Positions 35,701 to 50,700 of a DNA stretch of 64,000 bases are shown here, piece by piece (positions within the stretch are counted from its first letter, which is position 1; each line of letters opens with the position of its first letter). The position numbers and the translations under genes are program-made. Source of the stretch: Heliocidaris tuberculata (lineage: Eukaryota; Echinodermata; Echinoidea; Camarodonta; Echinometridae); contig CM046837.1 of the NCBI GenBank assembly GCA_025618425.1, positions 27,213,793-27,277,792 of the forward strand, written 5' to 3'. The notes under the pieces were generated by a model, which saw only the letters and a program-made list of their open reading frames with translations, did not search any database and was not told where the DNA came from.

Positions 35701-38700
35701 GGAACCCCTTTAAAGGCATTGATTAACTTTGCCCAGGATTGAAAAAAAAATCACTGTTCCAGCTAATGCTGTAATTATAATTGCAAACCTTTAGCTCAGA
35801 CAGGAATCGCCTGAGTTTTATAAGCTGATCGGCCGTTTATATATCAAGATATTTACGACTGAACATTGATGTCGGGATAGAGTACCACCGAACCCTAAAG
35901 AATTCTTACGGTTGGCATACCTCACTCTATCACAGAATACCGTACGGGCTGGAAACCCGCTCTGAAATCGCCAAGCGCTGGTGCTTGGTTTTTGTGACTG
36001 CAGCTCAGCGAAGAAGCCGAGCGACTTGCGCTAGCGATTAATCGCGATTTTCTCTTTTTTAGGATAGTAAACGGGTTCCATTTTCTCTCATACTTTCAGA
36101 TATCCTTAATTATGTAGTTAGAGGACTGCACACAATTCACTGGCATTTGAGCTGATTTTACAATTTTTCACAAAGTTAATCAATCACTTTAAGAAAGCAA
36201 TTATGATGGGGGTATGTCCATTACTTATTGCCGACTCAGTAGAAGTCTATGGTATTCGTCTCACATTCTTTTGTGATAAGTACCCCATGTGAGTACTAGG
36301 AGTGGCACCCACCGTACTGTGATGCATTTGTACACTCAAATTGACTGCATCACTCGCGGTTTTTTACTGAGCTCTCCCCTAAATTCCAAGGTTGATTTTG
36401 GTCGTGAGTGACATTTTTCAGATCAAAAAATGTCAGAAACTGTATTTTTGGACTTGGTTTGTCCCTGTTTTCTCTGCATTTAGTTCAAAACTGATGAAAC
36501 TATTCTCCATTTCGCCAGTAGTCTGTCATGATAGCGCTGGTAATCTGAGCTGTTCTGAACAGCCTTGGCTGCCTGAACTTCGGGGGAGGAGTTCGGCAGT
36601 AAATGCCTCACTGAGCTGCTTATTTGAAAAAATTTCAATTTTGGAAACACTTTAGTTATCATCATTTATTTGAATACTGCATATAATATTTGATAATAAA
36701 TTCATCATACAGTATATTTGAGTAGATGACTGACACATTCTAACCAAGTTTAGACTCCCCCAAAATGAAAAGTAAATTATATGTACTTCTGCGTTTTCAA
36801 ACACTTCTTTTATTTTTAAGGTATCTGAAAAACTACTGGGGTGTGATAGTGTATTATATTTGTTTGTGAATGGTATAAAAAGGAAATTTAGCCTCTTTAA
36901 TAAACACATATGCACATCCAAACGTACATCCAACCTTACACCCAACCTTACACTCACATACACACACACCCACACCCGTAATATTAAACATGAAAGGGCC
37001 ACTTCACCCCCTTTTTTCTCATTTTTTTTCCTCTTTTTTTTTTTTTTTTACTTTGTAGATTGAATGATAAGTGACACATTTCAGATAACAATTAGGCTTA
37101 TCAAAAGGATCAGTAGTAGACTGCTGTTGAATAATATGCAGTTCCTTTCATATTTCTTATTTCATTTTCTTTTTTTTTCCTGGACCCCCAAAATGTCAAA
37201 AATATTAAAATCTTCGCATTGGGCAGTCCCTGCCTGGAAAAAGAGTTTGTGTGGAGCCCTGTAAGAGCCTTGGCTTTTTTTTTCACATTTGATTTATGAA
37301 ATGTCTCTTCTTAGACACTTTTTTTTTTTTCTTATGGTTTGGTATTTTTCATTCATTAGATGTCTGTGAACACTTTGGGGTCCTTATTTTCGTGATAAGC
37401 TGTGCTAATAATGCATGTCACATTCTTTTCGTGAAAATCTGATTTTTGTGTGGAAAATCTGATTTTCTAAGGTAGCCAGTCTGTTTTTTTTGTGTCGAGA
37501 GGTTGGCATCTCTGTAGTTAGTATATTTAAATGATCTGAAGAATGAAGAGTACAGTGAACAGTATAAGATGGTACGATGTCACATTGATAGAATGCCATG
37601 TTATAGTATGAGATGCATGTAAGACTGTAGTATATTGTATGTCTTGTTAAATTCCAGTAGCATTATGAATTGCTCTTTAAGATTGGTTAAAATGTAAGAA
37701 ATTTGTTTTTGAAATAACGTCATGTCGCCGAGCTTGATTCCTTTGTATTGTGAAAGAATCTTAATGTGTTTAAAAATGGATAGAAATTGATAACACATTT
37801 TACATTTATGTGTTCATTGGCTAATAATTTGAAGATGTACATGAGGTGTGCATTCATTATAATTCTGAGATCAGTAAGTTAACCTTTTTATCCAGTGTAT
37901 GTCCAGTGCTCAGCTTTGTAGATTTTTTTAAGAGGGTTTATAGCTCATAGCAGTTTTAGGAAACAGTTGAAGCACATTTTGAAGTTTTCAGTTGAGAGAA
38001 AATGCACAGCACTTTTCACAAGGAGTGTCTTAAAAATACAGTTTTCTAAACTTCATTAAGTTCACTACTTTATAATATTTTGTCATGGTGCGATATCTCT
38101 TTTTCATCTACATGTATGAATGTGTATTATTGTATTGTATTAACATAGAGGATTGCAGATGCCCAAGATTGTGGTGGAGGATTTAGGAGGCAAGCGGACT
38201 GATGTTGGTATGCTGGGACATGGAATCTACTTTGCTGATAGTGCTAGGTATATTATTATAATGTTCAAACAATTTGCAAAGGTATCTTTCAGGATTCGTT
38301 TGTCCAAATGGCTTTCTAAAGAATAAGTTTAATTGCAGCATATTACCCTTGTTATAAATCACTTATAAATTGTCTAGAAGTATGTTGTATTAGATTTTGA
38401 TATGATTGATACTGTAGCCTTGATGATGATGATCTTGGTTATGTTCCAGTCATGTACTAGAAGCAATACTTTATCCAAAAATGGAGTTTCATGAAAGCAG
38501 AAAAAAGAGAAATAGAATTGTGTAAGTTTTTGAAAAAACAGACAAAAATATGTAGTTTAAGTTGTTTTTTTGTTTTGTTTTTTGTTTTTTGTTTTTTGTT
38601 TGTTGTTTTTTTTTTAGGGGGGGGGGATTTAGATTACTGATGATTTTAAGAATTTCATTAGCAAGCAGTCATGATTTGAGATGTCATACAGGGAGATCTT

Positions 38701-41700
38701 TTTCATCTGAGTTGTATCCAAAATACTCTAAGTATTCCTTTTCTCAATTTGATTGTGTAACAGACCTTTATTTTTTTCCAGGGAAAGACATCTTAAAATA
38801 TGTCATCTGTTAAGTATCAAAGAAAAGTCTGTTCTATCAATAAAATGAAATAAGAGGAAATTCCTATTGAGAGTTCTTTCTGTATGACATCACACGTCAT
38901 GGTCAAATTGCGAGTTGGAGATTTCTTTTATCAATATATTGGTATTCAAGTAAATAGTAACATACTTCTTATTCGTTGTCCAATTAAGTATCAAAGAAAA
39001 GTCTGTTCTATCAATAAAATGAAATAAGAGGAAATTTCTATTGAGAGTTCTTTCTGTATGACATCACACGTCATGGTCAAATTGCGAGTTGGAGATTTCT
39101 TTTATCAATATATTGGTATTCAAGTAAATAGTAACATACTTCTTATTCGTTGTCCAATTTTTTCTGGAAATCGTCTGTTTTTTAATTTTTCCTGTTTCCA
39201 CTCAAACCAACTTTGTTTAAAGAGCTTATTCCGCTTTAACATTTTACATTTACATTTATTCTGGTACATCAATAATATAAATGTGACTTATATGTACACG
39301 TACATATAAGTGATGAGAACAGAGGGGGGGTTGTTAAAAACGAACCCATTACTCTATAGACAAAAGTATAACTGCATTGTTTGAGGCAATGGTGCAATTT
39401 TAGTATTAATGTTTAGTGTTGGGCCATTACAAATGCTAATTATACCTCTGCCAAACGAAGTTTGCAGGGGGTATATAGGAATCAGCGTATGGTCGGGCGG
39501 TCGGTCTGTTGCAAATCTTACGAATCGAACTACTCCCTCATTTTTTGAGCAATGCTCATGAAATTCGGCACACACATTTGTGTTGGGATGGAGATGTGCA
39601 AGACATATTTTTTTGAATGTGTCTGAAACTGCGTTGCCATGATAACGGAATATAATGGCAATAAATTAGGTTGAAATCTTGCGCATCGAACTACTTCCTC
39701 ATTTTTCAAGCAATGCTCATGAAATTTGGTACACACATTTGTCTTGGGATGGACCTGTCCAAGACATATTTATGCCTCCGCCCACCGAAGGTGGTGCCGG
39801 AGGCATTATGTTTTCGGGTTGTCCGTCCGTCCCACTTTCTTGTTGTAGCGATAACTCAAGAACCACATAAGGTATGAAGTTCAAACTTGGTGCTAGTATG
39901 TATCACCATAGGAAGACGATCTGAGTAGATTTTGGGGTACGTAGTTCAAAGTTCAACGTCACAGAGGCCAATTTTTCTGAAATTTCAGGTGTTAGCCTTG
40001 TTAACTTGTTATCTCAACCATTTGAGGTATGAACCTCAAACTTGGTACTAGTATGTATCACCATAGGAAGAGGATCTGATTAGATTTTGGGGTATATAGG
40101 TCAAAGGTCATAGAGGTCAGTTCTGAAATTTGCAGGTTTTAGCCTTAACATTGATATCTCAAGAACCATTTGATCCATTAACTTCAAACTTGGAACTAGT
40201 ATGCATCACCATAATGAGACGAACTGATTAGATTTTTGTCCACGTAGGTCAAAGGTGACAGGTCATAGAGGTCATTATGCAGGTGTATGTGAAATTAATG
40301 TTTTTTTACCTTTGTTATCACCATATCTCAACTATTTTTTATTATTACTACACCGTAGGAGGAAATAAAGTGGTCAGACTTTTGGGTTATAAGGTTTAAG
40401 GTCAAATGTCAAAGAGGTCAATTAACATGTAATTAGAGGACTTTTATTCTGGTTATCACAACATTTCAAGAACAGTTTGAGCCATCAACTGAATTTAGGC
40501 GGAGGCATAAAAGAGACGCAGTCGCATTTATCTTGTTTTTGCATGTGTAGGAAACTGCGTTGCCATGGTAACGGCATATTATGGCAATAAATCGGTTGAA
40601 ATCTTGCGGATCGAACTTCTTCCTCATTTTTCGAGCAATGCTCATGAAATTTGGCACACACATTGGTCTTGTGCTGAAGATGTGCAAGATATATTGTTTC
40701 AATGTGTGGCAAACTGTTGTCATGGTAACGACATATGGCAATAAAATGTGAAAATACCACTTCCTCATTTTTGGAGCAATGCTCAGGAAATGTGGCACAC
40801 ACATTGGGGTGGGGGTATTAATCACCTTCAGTGATATTCTAGTTTTGTTTACAGAGCTAAGGTTGTAGACCATTTTCAAAGAGTGGGTGTTCGATGAGAA
40901 ATCCTGTAGTCATACAACAACAGCGTCGGGTGTAGTACATTAATTTAAAAGGAGTCTGTTGGAATGCCTGCACATAATTTATAAATAATCAGTGTCCAAG
41001 ATTTGAAATGGGTGTTATTTTGAAGAATCAAATCTACATTTGTAAGATGTAAGAGGAAACATTTTTTTTCACTTTGAAAGAGTGTATGTACTTCTTCTGA
41101 CTCTTACCAAGTGATGCTGTATCATATTCTATGTTACATTTTTTTATGGTGAGGGGGATCTATTGTTTGGTCGAGGGAGGGGATGGGGATGACACACTTA
41201 TAGCTATTTGTTTATGGAGTAAGGATTAAGAAGGATATCATTGGGGTTTTTTCAGCACCAGTGCCAGTTACTCTGCCCAGAGCACTCTAAGTAATACCCG
41301 TTTCATGATGATTTGTGAGGTATCATTGGGTCGATGTCATGAGGTGAATCACTACCAGCCTCAACTCAACCAACCCCCTATTGGCTATGATAGCATCCAG
41401 GGTGTAGGAGCCATACCAGGCCAGATAGCATCAGATTTCAGAGTATGTACTGTTCATTTCATTCCATCATCAGATTGGTGATAGCTGCCAAATGGTTGAC
41501 TCTACCCTCCTTAGATTTTGCAAGTATTATTCTCTGGATAGTCTATAAAATGCTCTTTCAGAAAAAGGCAAATTTTACACATGTACCTCCATTGTTGGCT
41601 TTCTATAGGACTTCAAGATAATAATGTGATTCTTTATATTAGAAATTTTCAAGGGAGTAATAAGTATGCAGTTCTTGATAAGGGTGTTTAAAAAAAGTAT

Positions 41701-44700
41701 TAATGTCTCTATGAGTTTTAAGGAAAATAGATAATACAATGAATTAGAAATTAAAAGAAGAGAAGACATTAATGTCAAAAAGTTCAGTTGTTCCTTCTGC
41801 TACATTTATCTTTTTTCTTCCTTTCAATTTATTTTTGTCTTCTGAAGAAATAAAAATGTCTTTATGATGTTTGTCTAATATTGAAGGCCAATGAGTATAC
41901 TATCTACAATGGTAATCAGCAACGATTGAGATACCTGGTGGAGTTCTCCTTGCCTGAGGATCAATGTGATCATCCTTCATCTTTCATTCCTCAACCCAAT
42001 ACTGTTCCCATGGAAACAGAAGATACTACTGCAGCTTCATCTAAAGAGCAGCCAGCTCCTCCACCAGTTGGTGAGTGTATCTCATTACTTGATCACAATT
42101 TACAAAGGTCAGGACAGTTTAAGAGGTTTGACCAGAAGAAATAACTTTAACCTTATTTAACCCCTCCCATGCTTTGGGCAGCAAATCCTGCCCAAGAATT
42201 TGAGTGTTGAACACTCTTTGGACTATTGAGGGTTTGCATTTTTTTCCCACAAACATAATTATATACCCTTATTGTGAACTTTATATCCCTGGAAGTATTT
42301 TTTACTCTTAACATTTCTCATTTATTTGTATCTCTTTCCAGAAATGAAAGATGTGATGGCTGTTCCCAACCCCAATGACAAAGTTGTGAGTGGTTTGCAA
42401 ACCACAGCAAACAAGCCTATTCCTCTCAAGAATGTTTGTGTCAGAGCCAACATGATGGACCTAGCTGCTCAGGTGACAACATTTTCTATCAAGAATGTGT
42501 TGGAACTGAGATGTTCAGACCTAGCTATTTAGATAATAATTTTTGTTCCTCTTTAAAGTCTGTGACTCAGATGATAGATCTAGCTCTGTAGGTGATTTTG
42601 TCCATTCCTCTTAAGAATCTATGTGTCAGAGCTGAGATGATAGATGTACACGTACATGTACGTTGTAGATGTCCCATTATACATATAATAATGTCTGTTC
42701 CTCTGAAGATTGTTTGTCAGAGTCATAGACATAATGTATTAAAACTTTTATTTTGGTAAAGAGTATGTTTGGAAGGCATACATGTAGTGGGATCTGTCAA
42801 TATTTGTTTTTAGACACTTTAAATTTCTGTGAGCACTTGTAAATGCATCAGTGTTTGTTAAATTGAACTATCCATCCATGTTTATGTCAATCCAGGTTTC
42901 AGGCTCTTTATTACTACTTTTATTTGACAATAATTTATATTTGTAAACACTGCTGCTGGAAAAAATATTTAATATGTTTCTTACTGCTCATGCTTATTGT
43001 TGAAATGTATGCATGTATACTGGAGTTTGCATTTTATACATATATTTTTTCATTCAGATATTAGTAACAGATGGTAGGATTTAAGGGTTTGGAATGGATT
43101 ATTCAAGGGCTAAACAAATAAGCTTTTCATCTTCTCTTTACCAAATATCTTTCAGATATACATGTTCACTGTGCTTTAGCTTCAGTACCATTTAAAGGAG
43201 AATTAATCCCAATGTAAATGTACTTAGTATGTTCAAAGATGTAATATTCTTAATTATTGGCCTGTAGCACTTTAGAAATAAAATATCAGAAAAGGGTTTA
43301 AATCAAGACATTCTAGCACACGGTATAATCTGCTAACACTTTACATGGGGGCTGCCATTTTCTTGAGTTGTACATGAACCATTGTACATGAACCATTGGC
43401 AACCGTTCCGGTCAGGAAGATATTTTTAATCCTAGAGCTAAATTGCTTCTCTTCATTACAAAAAAAATCCCCATATATGATGGAAAATACATAACAGGTG
43501 TATACATACATTCTGAAATTTGAAATTCAGAGATTTCTTTTTAAATTCTCTGGTTTTGCTAAATAGAAATCGATTTCTTGGGCTTGCTTGGCAGAGCAGA
43601 ACATAATTTATACAACGCGCATTCTGACTATTGAAGTCCATTATGTCAAAGCAGGTGAATGCATAGTTTGTCACTATTGACATTCAGGAAGGTTATCATC
43701 CATAAATTTGAATTAATTTGCTCCGTCGCATACGTCATAGTATCAAGAAAATAGATTTTTATTTAGTAACATACTAATTTTCAAAGAAATATAAAACATA
43801 TTTTCGTTTTTAAAATATATGTATCTGTTAAATATTTTAAATCTCAAATGGGATTTTGTATCAGGAAGAAAGACAATTTTGCATTCGGATTAAAAATATC
43901 TTTATGTACATGCAGTGTATCAAGAAAATGGCAACCCCAAGGTGTGGCTAGGAGACGATAAATTTTGCTGAGAAAATCTTGATTTATACCCATCTCGTAT
44001 ATTTTAATGCAAAACTGCGTAGGACAACAAGAAGGAATAGATTACATCTTTGAATATAAGCACATTTATATTTTGAGGTTAATTCCCCTTTAAACATTCA
44101 CACAAATGAATCCTTCTCTCTCCTTTTATATATGATTACCTTTTTACATTACAAGTGTAAAATACTGTATGGATTATTGTTTTTTCTGTTTGTTGTGATT
44201 GTAGGTTGTTATCTTTCAAGAGTATGACAATGTGAATAGAGAGTCTATTGAAGCCAAGTATGTCTTTCCATTGGAGGATGGTGCAGCTGTGTGTGGCTTT
44301 GAGGCATTCATTGGAGATAAACACATAGTAGGTATGGTGAAAGAGAAAGCTCAGGCACACAAGGAATACAAGGAGGCTATCAGCAAAGGACACGGCGCAT
44401 ACTTGATGGATGAAGAAGCCCCAGTAAGGCATTGATTGAATTTTTGTATTCTCAAATTGGCAACACTTCAGTGGTCTTCTTTCATTGCTACAAATTGCGA
44501 GGAAAACAGCATGTACAAACATGTACATGTATATTTTAGTAATGCAAATATGTATGATACATTGTACATGTATATCATAGATTTGTACTGGACTTCATAT
44601 AATTGCCACATTTTAAGGAATTTGTTTTCATGTTTGACTTCATCCTGCCAATTTGAAGATTTGTATGCTTAATGTTGCTGTGATAAATTTTATTTCTGAC

Positions 44701-47700
44701 TTGTTTTGTAGTTATATTATGTATTAAATTTGCATTACAGTGGAACCTTGTTTTAACGAAATCCTTCAGACCAAGCTTCTAATTACGAAACCTTGTCAAA
44801 CCAGGCCTAAAAAAAGAACAGTAGAAAACAAAGAACATAATTACGTTCACTTGGTTTAACCAGAGATTGTTAATAAAAGTGTTTTTTATTAGCTTTCTTA
44901 AATCCATAATTTATTATCCTGATAGAAACCATGAATATTAATGAGTTAGAAGAGGACTGAGATATTTATTTCTAATCCAATGTGGACAAGAATGGTCTGG
45001 TGGTAATTCTGCCTAGATGGCAATACATGTTACAGTTTCAAATCTGTCATGCTTACATGTTTTTTAGTCATATGTGCAGAGGTGTTCCCACATACTGTAC
45101 ATGTACGTGTATGCTCCGGTGACAATTGCTCCGGGCTTTATTTTGTTAAAGATATAGGATTAGGGTTGCAAAATGGGTTTTAAGTTAGGGTTAGGGTTAG
45201 AGGTTAGGATTTAGGTATAGTGTTTGGTCAAGGATTGAAGTTTAGAATTTGGGTAGTGTATGAAATTGATGTGGAGAAATTGTCGCTGGAGCATGTGTTG
45301 TATAACCATGTGCAGATTGTGCAATTGATTTCCATACTAGGAGTTCAGCAAAAGTTCTTTTGTGATAAAAAGTTCGCTTTATAGTCCATGTTGGTCAAAT
45401 GTTAACAGAGATCAATAAGATGCAAAAGCTTAACCTTAGGTCTATTTTGCAAGGATTTTTTCCTCACATTCTACATGCTACAATTTTCTAACTTTGGCTG
45501 TCATTATGATGATGTTTACTTTCAGGATGTGTTTACTGTGAGTGTAGGCAACCTCCCTCCCAAGGTGAAGGTTGTGATTAAGATCACATATGTTGTGGAG
45601 CTGTCTGTAGAGGGTGACAAGATTGCTTTCAACCTGCCAGGAAGTGTAGCACCATGGCGCAAGGAAGCTGCTATGTCACAAGTATTACAGAAAGATGTCA
45701 CCACAATGAAGATCAAAGACCAATCATCGATGTAAGTCATCAATCATATTAAATCCATATGAGCTTTGTGCATAGTATTGAAGGAATAAGGATTTTTATT
45801 TTAAAGGAAATTGGGCTGTTATTCTGTTCACTATACAGTCATAAACTTTTCCACCCCTTTTAAATATATTTTATATATGTGTATATGAATCAAATATAAT
45901 ATTTTCAGATTGCTACTGAAATATGAAATATCCTACTGATAAACACTGAAAAACATTTTGAGACTTCTGAAAAAAAAGTATGTGTATGTATGAGCCATTA
46001 ACAAAAGTAGTATGGGATTATTTCTGTTGGTTCTGTTCTCATTCTCTGGTTTATAATGTGATGGTCTGAAAGCCTCAATTTGTGTGTTTTTTATGTGTAG
46101 TGTATTTTCCCTGGCTATGTGTGTTGAGATGGCAGCGGATATCACATCCATACAATCTACTACACACCCACTGAAAATCAAGGTAAGATATATCACATGA
46201 TATCACATTTATACAATCTACTACAGACCCACTGAAAATCAAGGTAAGATATATCACATGATATCACATTTATGCAATCTGCTACACACCCACTGAAAAT
46301 CAAGGTAAGATATATCACATGATGTCACATTTATACAATCTACCACACACCCACTGAAAATCATGGGAAGATGTATCACATGTTATCACGTTGTTAAGAT
46401 ATACTTATTAAAATATGCTGCTTTGACCTTCTCACACATAACTTTTTAGCCTATTGTACTCATAAGGACAGCTGTCAATGGTCATTATATAATAAACTGT
46501 CCTGATACATGCTCTTGCTGTGAACTATGTAATACTCTCATTTTACATGAGACAGGAGCCTGTCCCAAAAAGTCAACCCATTCACCCATTAAAGATTTTA
46601 CCTGTTAAAGTTTCTTTTAGCCATTTAAGTCATTGACAAAATGGTTGTCTGCCTGACCAAAGCTGTCAGGTTTAGCCCCTAGACAGACCCCAAAGTGGGG
46701 TCAATTTCACCCCATCTACCCCTTGCACCAAACTTTGTCAGTTGATAGCAGTAAATGTATGACTGGACATTACAAAACACCAAAAACTTACAAATATTTC
46801 TGTCTGGATAGGTTGTCAGATGTCCTCTAAAAATTCAGGTATAAAATTTTTCCCCTTAAAGGTCATAGACCAAATTTTGAAATTGACCCCAAAGTGGGGT
46901 CAATTTCACCCCATCTACCCCTTGCACCAAACTTTGTCAGTTGATAGCAGTAAATGTATGACTGGACATTACAAAACACCAAAAACTTACAAATATTTCT
47001 GTCTGGATAGGTTGTCAGATGTCCTCTAAAAATTCAGGTATAAAATTTTTCCCCTTAAAGGGAAAGTTCACCCTGAAGATTACTTGAGTTCAAAAAATGC
47101 AGAAAAAATAAAGAAAAATATTGGCGAAGGTTTGATGAAAATCGGTCAAATAATAAAAGAGTTATGAGTATTTAAAGTTTTGGATTTGTGACGTCACATG
47201 CGAGCAGCTGCCCATTGGTCATGTAATAAATATTCCATATATTCGCATTTTCTTTTACGTTCCACGATAAATTCATATTTTTTCTTTTCAGAATCTAGTA
47301 TTGAATAACATTTCTGACAATATATCAAATGCACAGACGAAAATATTCTAAATTTTCTGAGAAAACTGTATTTTATGGAATATTTATCACATTACATAAT
47401 GGAGGAGCTGCTCGCATGTGACGTCACAAAATCAAAACTTCAAAAGTCCATAACTCCGTTATTCTTTAACGGATTTTGTCCAAACTTTCGCCAATATTTT
47501 TCTTTATTTTTTCTGCATTTTTTAAACTCCAGTAATCTTCGGGGTGAACTTCCCCTTTAAAGGTCATAGACCAAATTTTGTCAAAAGGAAGAGCTGCATG
47601 TATGGCTGTACATTGCAAGAATATAAAAACTGACAAAATTGTCCATCAGGAAGGGGTATCAGATCCTTGAAAAAAAAAAAACCCACCAAAGTGCCCTTTG

Positions 47701-50700
47701 ACAAAGCTTAGCCCCCCCCCCCCCCCCCGAATGCTTTGGATGTATAGCAAAAGCATTTCGTTATCTTCCAACTTTAACTTTTATTCCATTCAGTTCACAT
47801 TTACATTATGTAATTTTGAGTATTGTAATTTTCTTGAGGTGCAGTTTAGTGTCAAATGATCATTTCATTAATAAGTTATTAAATTGTGAAAAATGCTTAG
47901 CTTTCCCAAAAGTATTGGGATTACAAAAATATTGTCAGGATTGTATAAACACAGCCATTGACCATCTCCTCCTGTTTTACAAGACATAATAGAGGAATAT
48001 GCAAGGTACATGTATCTGTGTAATTAACACATGAATAGTAAATTTCAGCATGACAGTCACATACATGTACACTTGACCCTATGGATACATGTATATGAAC
48101 TACTTGTATGTTTTTATATGAAAGATTTGGAATGCATAGTCTTTGGAAATTGTACCGCACCCTTTGTTTATACATGTAGTTCATTTGCTTGATCAAATTG
48201 ATATATGAGAATGACGTACTTATTAAAGCTAATCTTGAGTTTCTTGAGATAAACTGGTAATCATGAATTGTTCATCATGCAGGTGGTTGGCTGTTAAAAC
48301 CAGCAAAATATAAACAAACTAATGGATAATTGCTGGAAATCTCATTCACCTACAAATAGAATGGTTTCTTCCATAGCAAACAGCCACCAAGGCTGTTTTA
48401 ACATTGCCAGAGGACTGCACTACTCTTGAAGAGGGGTTTCAACTGTTGGTTGGTGTGGTAGACATCCATCGTCCTCGCATGTGGGTTGAGCAGCATCCTG
48501 ACAACAAAGACAGTCAGGTACATGTATTTTCAACAAACATACTTCCTTAAGTTTAAAGTACCTCAAACTAAATTTAGCTTGTAGATTCAATAGTTGTTTC
48601 TTCTTAAGCTCTTAATCCTGTTTGTTGTGCTGTATCAGACTTCTGTGTCATAAGCTTGCTTGCGTGATGACTTTTGACCCTAATCTTGAATCAAATGTTT
48701 TATCTTTCTATCTCCTAGGCTTGCATGGTTACCTTTTATCCTGACTTTGAATCAAGCAGTGTAGAGAAAGCAGAGATTATCCTGCTACTGGACTGTTCGA
48801 ATTCAATGAAAGAAGGTCCTCTCAAGCAAGCCAAACAAATCCTACTTCTAACCCTGCATCACATGCCAGATGACTGCATCTTTAATGTTGTCACATTTGG
48901 AACAGGTATTCCTTTTACCATGTGAACTGCATGTTCATGTCTCTTTCTCAGTAAAGGATATTGCCCTTTATTTAATCTTGTTCTTTACAGATTTGATATA
49001 ATACCAAAGGAAATATTAAATTGAGCAATTCTGGATCCCCCCCCCCCCTTTCATAAGAAGACAAGTCTTGTGAAACATCTACAATATTATGTAGATATAG
49101 TTTAGTACTCTCTAGTTTTAGAGAGTGAATCCATTCTAATTTCCTACAGTCTGTTCATTATGTCATGTAAAATGGATGCAGTGAGAGGGATTTTTTTTTC
49201 CTCATAGCCTAAGTCATTGTATCCAATCTGTAGAATGAGTTTATTCTCATAGCTGTTTCCAGTTTGAGTGATTGTACTCTCATAGCTTACACTGTATCCA
49301 ATCTATAGAATGGGTGTATTCTCATAGCTTACACTGTATCCAATCTATAGAATGAGTGTATTCTATAGCTTACACTGTATCCAATCTATATAACGAGTGC
49401 ATTCTCATAGCTTCCTCATTTTCCGATCTATATAGAGTGAGTATATTCACATATCTTTGTGTCCATTCTTTTGAGTGAGTTTAGTCTCATAGCTTACACT
49501 GTATCCGTTCTACATTTGAATGTATTCTCATAGCTTGCACAGTTATACAGTGAGTATATTCTGACACATGTACATGTACATGTATCATCCATTTTATCTT
49601 GTATTTAGAGTGTATGTACACTGTATACATTCTATGGAGTGAGTGTGCATGTATTTATTTCTTTGCAGGCTTTGAGGAGTTATTTGCTAGCAGCCAAGCC
49701 AAGACAGAGTCCACCATGCAAGCTGCTAATGCATTCATTAATCAAGCTTGCGCCACTCAGGGTAATACTGATGCTTGGCGCCCCCTGCAGTCCTACTTTC
49801 TGCTCCGATCAGAGGGTCTTCAGAATCTCTTTCTTGTATCTGATGGTCATATCAACAATGAGCAAAGCACACTGCATGCTATAGCTCAAAACACACACTC
49901 TCGTATCTTCACATTTGGTGTTAGGTAAGACGCTATTGGGGTGCTCTGACATTTGCTCTCTGACAATTGAATATCAAAGAATATAGGGTTAGGGTTGTGA
50001 TTGGGTGTTAGGTTAGGTTTAGGTTTAGAGATAGGGTTAGATATAGTGTTTGATCCATTGTTGAAGTTATGAATATGGTTAGTATAGGAAATAGAAAACG
50101 GAGCAATTGTTGCTGGAACGTGTGTCGTACAGCCATTAAAAGATCTTAGCTCTTTATATGCAATATAATGATAAAACAGTATGATTTATTTCATGAGTAT
50201 TTCAGTGTAAAAGAGTAGTGATCATGTTGTTATATAACTTTGCAAATTTGATTGAAATAATAGGGATGCTTATCTTGGTAGAAAGAGATAATTTCAAAAG
50301 TTATAATCTGTAGGTACAGTATTTTACAGATCTGTAACACATTCACAAAGATTACATTTTCGTGGTACACTGTACATGTATGTCTATGATTATGTGTTTG
50401 TACATTTTCTACTCAAAATCACTAGGGTTCTATGAGAGAATGGATGTAATGTATGGATATCTGCATTATTCAAGGATATTATAAATGATTTGTTGATCTG
50501 TGTATGTGACTGATACCAGCCTTAGATGGTATACTCTCTTCTTGCTTTGCTTACAAGAACACATTCATTTCATTGTCTGTTGTTTCAGAATGTGTAAGGG
50601 AATTGTCAACTGACTGTACACACTGAATGGTGACCACATGTACAATTAATTGAATTTTTTACCCTTCAGTTCCAGTGCTAACCGACATCTGTTGAAAGGC

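Noticed and set aside
44205..44340. Possible internal donor in exon 9 (AGTAGGTATGG at about 44330)
   Set aside because: The frame continues through the conserved VIT sequence KEYKEAISKGHGAYL, and the phase with exon 10 fits only the later donor.
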